This document shows positions 7,225 through 12,936 of a DNA stretch of 15,578 bases, piece by piece. The notes beneath the pieces are model-generated. The model was not told where the DNA came from and did no database searches. It saw only the letters and a program-made list of their open reading frames with translations. Position numbers and translations under genes: made by a program. Source of the stretch: Proteobacteria bacterium UBA5122. Its GTDB lineage: Bacteria > Pseudomonadota > Gammaproteobacteria > Tenderiales > Tenderiaceae. Location: positions 1 to 15,578 of the forward strand of contig DHYU01000050.1 of NCBI GenBank assembly GCA_002415485.1, read 5' to 3'. Position 1 is the stretch's first letter. Every line of letters starts with the position of its first letter.

Positions 7225-7344
7225 CTAGACAAACATCACCGAGGCTAAGCCACCGACCAGTGTCACCACCATCGCCAGCCCAAACACGATCGACAAATCT
7301 GAATCCCCTGCGCTTTTACCAGTCCCCGCTTGATTGTTGTTCAT
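7225..7344 (-). CDS. 39-residue single-pass membrane protein
   Basis: A small protein with a polar N-terminus (MNNNQAGTGKSAGDSD, 1-16) and one hydrophobic segment from about L17 to V39 (IVFGLAMVVTLVGGLASVMF), containing a GG pair. It ends flush with the membrane segment. The start chosen is the ATG at 7342-7344, because AAAGGAG lies upstream with about 10 nt spacing. The open frame runs further upstream (to 7476), but that extension is Arg/Cys-rich with no RBS and looks non-coding. A three-codon ORF (ATG TTG ATA TGA) sits between the RBS and this start and overlaps it. The gene is monocistronic, convergent with the methyltransferase, and ends before the shared terminator. I do not recognise the family. 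Small one-helix proteins of this kind often bind larger membrane complexes, but no partner is suggested by the context. Confidence 0.6.
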   Translation of the reverse strand: MNNNQAGTGKSAGDSDLSIVFGLAMVVTLVGGLASVMFV

Positions 7345-7649
7345 ATCAACATGTCTCCTTTCATTAGATATTTGCAATAAACAAACACACCGATGAATCG
7401 AAACTACGAGAGTGGTCAGTCGCAAAATTCCAGCCCTGCTTTTGCGCACCCCTACATACCTGATCACTATGATCAACTATAGGAAGTTTTGCGGGAAATA
7501 CAAATGAGATTTTACACCCTAGCCAAACAGCCAGGGTTTTGGTGCTTTTGAGGCCAAGTCGACCTGAGTACTACCTTCGGATAATTGTGGCAATCAAAGG
7601 TATCAAAAATAATGCGCAGGTGTTTTACATCAACCAATGGAGAATCAAC
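7345..7649. other. Intergenic region between small membrane protein and lipoprotein
   Basis: This 305-nt divergent region holds no credible gene. It contains two TGATCA palindromes 3 nt apart (7461-7466 and 7470-7475), together a 15-bp dyad. It also has a weak hairpin CCCTAGC/GCCAGGG (7517-7523 with 7530-7536, one mismatch) followed by TTTT and a second TTTT (7537-7549), terminator-like on the plus strand. A poor -35/-10 pair (TTGTGG, 17 nt, AATAAT) lies just upstream of the lipoprotein gene. None of these is strong alone. Confidence 0.35.
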
Positions 7650-9227
7650 ATGGACGTACGATATCCCTCTCGTTTCGCACTAATCGCAACCGCAGCCATT
7701 GCCATCACTGCATGTGGTGGTGGCGGGGGTGGCGGTGGCGGGGGTGGCGGTGGTGGTAGCGATCAACTCCCTTCGCCTAATAGCACTCAAAACCAAGGCT
7801 TCGGTGAAGCCTCTTATCTGTTTTACCGGGGCAGTCTGGTTGCCGTTGATCCGGACAACCCTACGGCACCGATCACGGTTGAGTCTGGCGAAGTGGATGG
7901 GGCAAAGGCCGTCCTCACAGCACACCTCGATCCAGTAACCAAGGTATTCAACAATGTACGGACCGACAGCGTTGTCTACATCAAGGACGGCAAGATTTAT
8001 CGCGTCAACGCCCACAAGGCAGCATCATTGACGCCGACACGCGTCTCTTCGGAAGCGCACGCACATCAAGTATGCAAAACGGATGTGGACAACTCACTGG
8101 ACACCAATTTGACCGCCTATTTCTTCTACCAGACAGCAGGCACAGACACCCTGTGCAACACCAACGATGACATATGGAAAGTAGTACGCACCAACGACGA
8201 AGAGACAGTTGCCCCGCGGACGATCACGACAGCACCATTGACAAGCCTGCAGTCCGATGGCTGGCTCGTGGCCGACAAAGGTCAGCTCAAGACCACGGAT
8301 CTGAACTTCGGCGCAGAAACAGTCCTCAAAAACTACACTAACATCAGCCTTCTTCACTCTTCACGGCGCGACATATTTCTAAGCATCGATAACGGGCTCT
8401 ACATCTATAACGATGAAACCGACACCCTTTCGGAATCACTGCACAACATTCAACTGTATGCGAATGTGAATCCTGGGCCGCGTAACAGTGACTACCATTA
8501 TTTCGCCGATGGCCTAAAAATCTTTCGGGTCAAAAAAGACGGCAGCACACCCGCCACTGTACTCGCCACACTGCCGTTGCAGACCATCATCACCGGTTTT
8601 GCGAGCAATGACAATTACGTCTATTTCAGCTGGACCACCCCCCAGCCAAATCAACGTGTCGTGATTTCTCGCATCGACGTGGCCACACATACCGTTAGCG
8701 AGGTCGCAGAGTATGCCGGGGAAAAAGCACCTCAACTCCTCGGTGCCAGCAATGACTTTATTTATCTCAACACTGAGCTCAGCGCCGGAAACGACTTGAT
8801 CGCACGCATCCTCGATGCGGATGGTGCACCGCTACAACAGTTCGATAGATCAACCTGGACCATGACCGTCGCCTTGCGCAGTCGTAGCGTCGATTGGCAT
8901 ACCGTCCAGCCAGGCGACACCCTGGTCTTGATGGAAGGCGTTACGCCTCCTTTGATGCAGCCATCGCCTGGCAGAACCATCAGCTCCTTCGATCTGCACA
9001 CTGGACAAAAGATCGCCACGCTCGGCAGTCTTCCCAACGACACCGCGACACTCGTGGGGCTGGGATATGGCAGCAAACTACTATTGCTTTCATTTACCGT
9101 CCCAGAAGCGGGAAGCAGCGGACTGCCTATCCAGCATGACATCTTCTACCTGGATCTCGACAAAGATAATTCGTTGTATCGTGTCACAGACACCGATAAC
9201 AAGAGTGAAAACTACTTTTTCCATTAA
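7650..9227 (+). CDS. Poly-glycine lipoprotein, probable beta-propeller-like
   Basis: A 525-residue lipoprotein of unknown function. The start is the ATG at 7650, with GGAG 7 nt upstream (7639-7642). An in-frame ATG at 7539 would bury the signal peptide. The signal is MDVRYPSRF, then a hydrophobic core, ending in the lipobox ITAC with the lipidated Cys at residue 22. Fourteen glycines (23-36) and a Ser/Asp/Pro/Asn-rich linker follow and probably act as a flexible tether. The rest is beta-rich, with recurring short units such as SVVYIKDGKIYRVN, NGLYIYNDETDTL, HYFADGLKIFRVKKDG, NYVYFSWT and DIFYLDLDKDNSLYRVTD, which resemble propeller blades (DUF5050-like appearance). Only two Cys occur in the mature body (HQVCKTD, DTLCNTN) and might form a disulfide. 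Asp at +2 is absent (Gly), consistent with sorting to the outer membrane. The gene is monocistronic, with a hairpin after the stop. Confidence 0.75.
   Translation: MDVRYPSRFALIATAAIAITACGGGGGGGGGGGGGGSDQLPSPNSTQNQGFGEASYLFYRGSLVAVDPDNPTAPITVESGEVDGAKAVLTAHLDPVTKVFNNVRTDSVVYIKDGKIYRVNAHKAASLTPTRVSSEAHAHQVCKTDVDNSLDTNLTAYFFYQTAGTDTLCNTNDDIWKVVRTNDEETVAPRTITTAPLTSLQSDGWLVADKGQLKTTDLNFGAETVLKNYTNISLLHSSRRDIFLSIDNGLYIYNDETDTLSESLHNIQLYANVNPGPRNSDYHYFADGLKIFRVKKDGSTPATVLATLPLQTIITGFASNDNYVYFSWTTPQPNQRVVISRIDVATHTVSEVAEYAGEKAPQLLGASNDFIYLNTELSAGNDLIARILDADGAPLQQFDRSTWTMTVALRSRSVDWHTVQPGDTLVLMEGVTPPLMQPSPGRTISSFDLHTGQKIATLGSLPNDTATLVGLGYGSKLLLLSFTVPEAGSSGLPIQHDIFYLDLDKDNSLYRVTDTDNKSENYFFH
7716..7757 (+). 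repeat. Glycine-codon repeat (14 Gly codons)
   Basis: Fourteen consecutive GGN codons directly after the lipobox Cys codon, with an imperfect 15-bp period (GGTGGTGGCGGGGGT, then GGCGGTGGCGGGGGT). The repeat is in-frame, so slippage by whole units would change tether length without breaking the frame. Confidence 0.85.
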
Positions 9228-9235
9228 ACGGTGCC

Positions 9236-9263
9236 CCCCCGGTGTCGGAATAGACACCGGGGG
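9236..9263. terminator. GC-rich hairpin between convergent genes
   Basis: CCCCCGGTGTC (9236-9246) pairs perfectly with GACACCGGGGG (9253-9263) around a GGAATA loop: an 11-bp, very GC-rich stem 8 nt after the lipoprotein stop. It lies between convergent genes (lipoprotein and HIT protein) as expected for a bidirectional terminator. No clear U-tract follows on either strand, so it may stabilise 3' ends rather than terminate by itself. Confidence 0.55.
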
Positions 9264-9283
9264 ATCTCAGGTCCGATTGGCAC

Positions 9284-9628
9284 TCAGCCCGGCGGCCACG
9301 CCATCCCACGCCCACCGAGTACATGCAGATGGATGTGGAACACGGTCTGACCACCATCGCGATTGCAGTTCATCACCGTGCGATAACCTGACGCTTCGAT
9401 GCCTTCCAGCTTGGCCACCTGCTTGGCGGCAAGAAACATTCGCCCCATGACCTCGACATGCGCCTCGTCCAGGTCGTTCAAGGTCGAGATATGCACCTTG
9501 GGGATCACCAGCACATGCACCGGCGCCTGTGGGTGGAGGTCGTGAAAGGCCAACACATGTTCATCCTCGTACACCACGTTCGGCTGAATCTCGCCGCTGA
9601 CCATTTTGCAGAACAGACAATCGCTCAT
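9284..9628 (-). CDS. hinT: HIT-family nucleotide hydrolase (HinT)
   Basis: A 114-residue HIT protein of the HinT branch, which hydrolyses purine nucleoside phosphoramidates and aminoacyl-adenylates in the cytoplasm. The histidine triad is FHIHLHVLGGR, with H98, H100 and H102; H100 is the expected nucleophile. The N-terminus has the typical CLFCKMVSGEI (Cys4, Cys7) and the mid-region has HPQAPVHVLVIPKVHI. The length and C-terminal LGGRGMAWPPG are normal for the family. The ATG at 9626-9628 has GGAG about 7 nt upstream. It is a single gene, divergent from the LsrG-like gene and convergent with the lipoprotein gene. Confidence 0.95.
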   Translation of the reverse strand: MSDCLFCKMVSGEIQPNVVYEDEHVLAFHDLHPQAPVHVLVIPKVHISTLNDLDEAHVEVMGRMFLAAKQVAKLEGIEASGYRTVMNCNRDGGQTVFHIHLHVLGGRGMAWPPG

Positions 9629-9643
9629 CGCTACTCCAATTCA

Positions 9644-9658
9644 CTTGATTGACTCAAG
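9644..9658. promoter_or_regulatory. Dyad CTTGA-N5-TCAAG in divergent region
   Basis: A perfect 5-bp inverted repeat with 5-nt spacing, placed between the hinT start and its predicted promoter and upstream of the LsrG-like operon. It resembles a small operator but is short. The spacing is one base less than an FNR box (TTGA-N6-TCAA), so it is not called as FNR. Confidence 0.25.
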
Positions 9659-9678
9659 GGTATTATTAAGACTGGGCC

Positions 9679-9706
9679 ATCATAGGCAGATCAGGCTAAA
9701 ATTCAA
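9679..9706 (-). promoter_or_regulatory. Candidate sigma70 promoter for hinT
   Basis: On the minus strand, TTGAAT (9701-9706, 4 of 6) and TATGAT (9679-9684, 5 of 6) are separated by 16 nt. This predicts a transcript start near 9672 and a leader of about 44 nt before the hinT ATG. Confidence 0.45.
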
Positions 9707-9735
9707 ACCTATTTCAGCACACCGACAGGGATGCC

Positions 9736-10032
9736 ATGCACGTGACACTGGTACATGTTCGAGTCAAGGCCGAACATATCGAGGATTTCATCGCCGCCTG
9801 CAAGCTCAATCACGAGGCCTCCACCCGGGAAGACGGCAATCGCCGCTTTGACATCCTGCACTCGAAAGATGAGCGCGGTTACTTTGTGCTCTACGAGGCC
9901 TACCGCGATGCCGCTGCGGCGGCCACCCACAAACAAACCGCCCATTATCTGGCCTGGCGCGACACCGTCGCCGACTGGATGGCGGAACCCCGCCAGGGCC
10001 AGGGCTTCGATGGTCTATTCCCGCAAGGATAA
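9736..10032 (+). CDS. LsrG-like antibiotic-biosynthesis-monooxygenase (ABM) fold protein
   Basis: A 98-residue dimeric alpha/beta barrel protein of the ABM family. Its pattern MHVTLVHV, then NHEASTREDGNRRFDIL, then FVLYEAYRDAAAAATHKQTAHY is the one seen in LsrG, which isomerises phospho-AI-2 in enteric bacteria. Related proteins (YgiN type) act on quinones or other small substrates without a cofactor. No other lsr genes (lsrK, lsrF, lsrR, transporter) are in the window, so an AI-2 role is not claimed. The start ATG has ACAGGG (9725-9730) upstream; another ATG at 9731 is out of frame. The stop codon is only 6 nt from the next gene, an iron-type alcohol dehydrogenase, so the two are almost certainly one operon and may act on the same carbonyl metabolite. 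Confidence 0.85.
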   Translation: MHVTLVHVRVKAEHIEDFIAACKLNHEASTREDGNRRFDILHSKDERGYFVLYEAYRDAAAAATHKQTAHYLAWRDTVADWMAEPRQGQGFDGLFPQG

Positions 10033-10038
10033 TGCGCG

Positions 10039-11235
10039 ATGATGAATTTTTCTGATTTCTCGATCTCGCGCCTGCCGCGCATCCTGTTCGGCAACGGCCG
10101 CGTCACAGAACTGCCCCAGCTGCTCGCCCAATACGGCCGCAATGCGTTGATTGTCACTGGCCAACAATCGTTTATCAACACGCCCCGCTGGCCGCAGTTG
10201 ACCGATGCCCTGACCGCCGCCGGCATCACCTGGCAGCGGGTCAGCATCAGCGGTGAACCCTCGCCCGAACGCGTGGACGAGATCGTCGGCCAGTTTCACT
10301 CACAGCAGATCGACGTAGTGCTGGCCATCGGCGGCGGCAGTGTGCTCGATGCCGCCAAGGCGATTGCTGGGCTGCTGCCGTTCGGTAATTCGGTGATGGA
10401 TCACCTGGAGGGTGTGGGTAACAACCTGCCCTACCACGGACCGGCGCTGCCCTTTATCGCTGTACCGACCACGGCCGGCACCGGCAGCGAGGCCACCAAA
10501 AACGCCGTACTCAGCCGTCACGGCCGCGACGGCTTTAAAAAATCGTTTCGCCACGACACGCTGATCCCTGAATACGCCGTCATCGATCCGCAGCTGATCG
10601 CCAGTTGTCCGCCTGCGCTGATCGCCGCCGACGGCATGGACGCCTTCACGCAATTATTGGAGGCCTATGTCTCGCTGCGCGCCAACCCGCTGATCGACGC
10701 CCTCGCCTGGAGCGGCCTGCAGGCCTTTGCCGAGGGTTTCTTCGATGCCTGGCGTGGTGCAGAACCCGCGGCCACGCACGGCCGTGCCTGCATGGCCTAT
10801 GCCTCGCTGGTGTCGGGCATTTCGCTGGCGCAGGTCGGCCTCGGTTCGGTACACGGGCTGGCGTCACCGCTGGGCGCGTTCTATCCGATTCCGCATGGTG
10901 TGGTCTGCGGCACGCTGGTCGGCAAGGCCACCGAGGTCAATATCCAGGCCCTGCAGGCGCGCGCACCACAACACCCGGCGCTGGCCAAATACGCCCGCGT
11001 CGGTCGTCTGCTGACGCATAAAGGTCACACCCCCGACACCGTGGCCCAACAGCAATTGGTTGCACTACTGGCGGAATGGACCGAGACGCTGCAACTGCCG
11101 CGTCTCGGCACGTTTGGCATCGGCAGCGATGACCTCGACCACATCGTCGCCAATAGTCGCGGCAACAGCATGTTGACCAATCCACTCGTACTCACCGATG
11201 ACGAGGTCCGTCAGATCCTCATCGCCCGTTTATAG
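10039..11235 (+). CDS. Iron-type (group III) alcohol dehydrogenase
   Basis: A 398-residue NAD(P)-dependent dehydrogenase of the Fe-ADH superfamily, which interconverts alcohols and aldehydes or ketones. The N-terminal Rossmann-like domain shows AIGGGSVLDAAKAIA (96-110) and VPTTAGTGSEATKNAV (142-157). The C-terminal helical domain carries the metal site: D201 in ADGMDAFTQLLEAY, H272 in GLGSVHGLASPLG and H286 in YPIPHG. The position that is usually the second ligand (H in DAxTH) is Gln205. Either of two adjacent ATGs (10039 or 10042) may start translation; AAGGA at 10025-10029 lies inside the end of the preceding gene, implying coupling. The mipA-like gene follows after 25 nt, so the operon is ABM-ADH-MipA. 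The substrate is not predictable; the frequent annotation butanol or lactaldehyde dehydrogenase would be guesswork. Confidence 0.92.
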   Translation: MMNFSDFSISRLPRILFGNGRVTELPQLLAQYGRNALIVTGQQSFINTPRWPQLTDALTAAGITWQRVSISGEPSPERVDEIVGQFHSQQIDVVLAIGGGSVLDAAKAIAGLLPFGNSVMDHLEGVGNNLPYHGPALPFIAVPTTAGTGSEATKNAVLSRHGRDGFKKSFRHDTLIPEYAVIDPQLIASCPPALIAADGMDAFTQLLEAYVSLRANPLIDALAWSGLQAFAEGFFDAWRGAEPAATHGRACMAYASLVSGISLAQVGLGSVHGLASPLGAFYPIPHGVVCGTLVGKATEVNIQALQARAPQHPALAKYARVGRLLTHKGHTPDTVAQQQLVALLAEWTETLQLPRLGTFGIGSDDLDHIVANSRGNSMLTNPLVLTDDEVRQILIARL

Positions 11236-11260
11236 CCCGTTATAAAAAGAAGGCCCGTTC

Positions 11261-12103
11261 ATGACATTCAACCAACTTCGCAACAGCCTGCTGTTATTCG
11301 TCGCCTGCAGTGGCCTCGCCCACGCCCAGACCCTGCCCCGCTGGGAACTGGGGGTAGGCGCCACCGCGATCACCATGCCCGCCTATCGTGGCGCCGACAG
11401 CAGTGAGAATTTTCTGATCCCGTTCCCATACCTGATCTACCGCAGTGAGAACCTGAACGTCGATGAGGGCGGTATCCACGGCAAACTGTTCCGCTCGGAC
11501 AACATCAAGCTCGACCTCAGCATTGCCGGCGGCCCGCCCGTCTCCAGCAGTCAGGACGGCGCCCGCCGCGGCATGCCTCGCCTGGCGCCTACCTTCGAAG
11601 TCGGGCCTTCGTTTGAGGTCCGCATCTGGCAACAAGGCAAACAACAAAGCCTGTGGTTCAACACCCCCGCCCGCGCCGTGTTTTCAGCCGGGGAAACCGC
11701 CGAAGGCAATGGCATCCGCCATCAGGGCTGGTCGGTCACCCCGTACTTCAACTACACCTATCAGACCTTCGGCCCTCGGCGCTGGAAGAGCAGCATCGCC
11801 GCTGGCCCCCTGTTCAGTGACGACAATTTCCACGGCTACTATTACGAAGTCCCTGCGGGACATGACACCCTCAGCCGCCCCCTCTATCAGGCGGGTGGCG
11901 GTTACAGCGGTAGCCGCATCACTGCCATCGTGCAACATCGCCTGTCGAAGACCCTGTCAGTGGCTGCCTTCGCCCGCTACGACACGCTCAAAAACGCCCG
12001 TTTTGCCGATAGCCCGCTGGTCGAATCCGAGCATTACCATTTAGCGGGGATCGCGCTGACCTGGATCTTCGCCGAATCGAGCAGCCAGATTGAAGTACCG
12101 TAG
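11261..12103 (+). CDS. MipA/OmpV family outer-membrane protein
   Basis: A 280-residue outer-membrane beta-barrel protein. The signal peptide is MTFNQLRNSLLLFVACSGLAHA with cleavage after residue 22 (AHA/Q). The mature part has the MipA/OmpV signature: ELGVGATAITMPAYRGADSS, then IPFPYLIYRSENLNVDEGGI, and LDLSIAGGPPVSSS. Aromatic-rich amphipathic strands follow to the end, with a last strand near HLAGIALTWIFAE; it runs 8-9 residues past the last aromatic. The family includes E. coli MipA, reported as a scaffold for murein synthases and lytic transglycosylases, and OmpV-type porins; the precise role here is unknown. The RBS is AGAAGG, 7 nt upstream. It follows the alcohol dehydrogenase by 25 nt and is probably the last gene of that operon. 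No hairpin terminator was seen between it and phoB. Confidence 0.88.
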   Translation: MTFNQLRNSLLLFVACSGLAHAQTLPRWELGVGATAITMPAYRGADSSENFLIPFPYLIYRSENLNVDEGGIHGKLFRSDNIKLDLSIAGGPPVSSSQDGARRGMPRLAPTFEVGPSFEVRIWQQGKQQSLWFNTPARAVFSAGETAEGNGIRHQGWSVTPYFNYTYQTFGPRRWKSSIAAGPLFSDDNFHGYYYEVPAGHDTLSRPLYQAGGGYSGSRITAIVQHRLSKTLSVAAFARYDTLKNARFADSPLVESEHYHLAGIALTWIFAESSSQIEVP

Positions 12104-12132
12104 GCCGCCCCCTAATGCAATCACTGGCCGTG

Positions 12133-12154
12133 TATTCATATTTTTGTAACAGAG
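12133..12154 (+). promoter_or_regulatory. Candidate Pho box upstream of phoB
   Basis: Two consecutive 11-bp units, TATTCATATTT (12133-12143) and TTGTAACAGAG (12144-12154), fit the Pho-box half-site pattern (T-C-A-T and T-A-A-C in the conserved columns), 45 nt before the phoB ATG. E. coli phoB begins its box with the similar TTTTCATAAAT. The second unit is degenerate, so autoregulation by PhoB is likely but not proven from the sequence. Confidence 0.4.
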
Positions 12155-12198
12155 TTACATTTAAATGACCGGCAGTGAACTAGCGTAGGTACTGAACC

Positions 12199-12888
12199 AT
12201 GAGCACCAAACTACTTGTCGTCGATGATGAAGCGCCGATTCGTGAGATGATCCGCTTCACGCTGCAGCGTAACGGCTTTGACATCATCGAGGCAGAAGAT
12301 GGCCGCAGCGCCCAGATCCAGCTGAGCGAACACCGGCCTGACCTGATCCTGCTCGACTGGATGCTGCCGGATGTCAGCGGCGTTGATCTGGCGCGTCGTT
12401 TCAAAAAAGACAACAACACCAGCGAGATCCCGATCATCATGCTGACCGCACGCGGCGAGGAAGATGACAAGGTGCGCGGACTCGAGGCCGGGGCCGATGA
12501 CTACATCACCAAACCGTTTTCACCACGCGAGCTATCGGCCCGCATCAAGGCGGTATTGCGCCGCAGCTCACCGGCCCACGCCAGCGACAGCCTCAAGGCC
12601 CACGAACTGGAGCTGGACCTGCAAAGCCACCGCGTCACCGTCGGCGACAACGCCGTCGAACTGGGCCCCACCGAATTCCGCCTGCTGCAGTTTTTCATGA
12701 GCCATCAGGAACGCGTCTACAGCCGCAGCCAGTTGCTTGATCAGGTCTGGGGGAGTAATGTCTACGTCGAAGAACGCACGGTCGATGTCCACATCCGCCG
12801 CCTGCGCAAAGCGCTCGCCGACAGCGGCACTGAACGCTTCATACAAACCGTCCGCGGCGCGGGATACCGCTTTTCGACCAAGGCCTAA
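12199..12888 (+). CDS. phoB: Phosphate-regulon response regulator PhoB
   Basis: A 229-residue OmpR/PhoB-type response regulator. The receiver domain (1-120) has acidic pocket D9/D10, phospho-acceptor D53 in LILLDWMLPDVSG, T83 in IIMLTARGEEDD and K105 in DDYITKPFSPREL, matching PhoB positions. The C-terminal winged helix (about 130-229) contains GPTEFRLLQFF, the recognition helix region VEERTVDVHIRRLRKAL and the hairpin VRGAGYRFS. When phosphate is low, PhoR phosphorylates PhoB, which binds Pho boxes such as those ahead of pstS. The RBS is weak (TAGG, about 9 nt from the ATG at 12199). The phoR gene follows after 48 nt on the same strand, and a candidate Pho box lies upstream. Confidence 0.97.
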   Translation: MSTKLLVVDDEAPIREMIRFTLQRNGFDIIEAEDGRSAQIQLSEHRPDLILLDWMLPDVSGVDLARRFKKDNNTSEIPIIMLTARGEEDDKVRGLEAGADDYITKPFSPRELSARIKAVLRRSSPAHASDSLKAHELELDLQSHRVTVGDNAVELGPTEFRLLQFFMSHQERVYSRSQLLDQVWGSNVYVEERTVDVHIRRLRKALADSGTERFIQTVRGAGYRFSTKA

Positions 12889-12936
12889 GTTGGGCTTTAC
12901 CAGCCCCAGCAGCAATCAAATAGGAAAGGAGCGCTT

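Noticed and set aside
7345..7476. N-terminal extension of the 39-residue membrane protein
   Set aside because: The extension is Arg/Cys-rich without a domain, and the good RBS is placed for the internal ATG at 7342-7344.
7539..7649. Upstream in-frame ATG giving a longer lipoprotein
   Set aside because: It would place 37 non-signal residues before a clear lipoprotein signal peptide. The internal ATG at 7650 has its own GGAG RBS.
9644..9658. FNR box between hinT and the LsrG-like gene
   Set aside because: The half-sites are spaced N5 between TTGA and TCAA instead of the N6 of an FNR site.
11463..12044. 193-residue plus-strand open frame over the MipA/OmpV gene
   Set aside because: The Ala/Pro/Ser/Arg-rich composition is typical of a frame-shifted reading of a GC-rich gene, and the overlapping frame has a signal peptide and family motifs.
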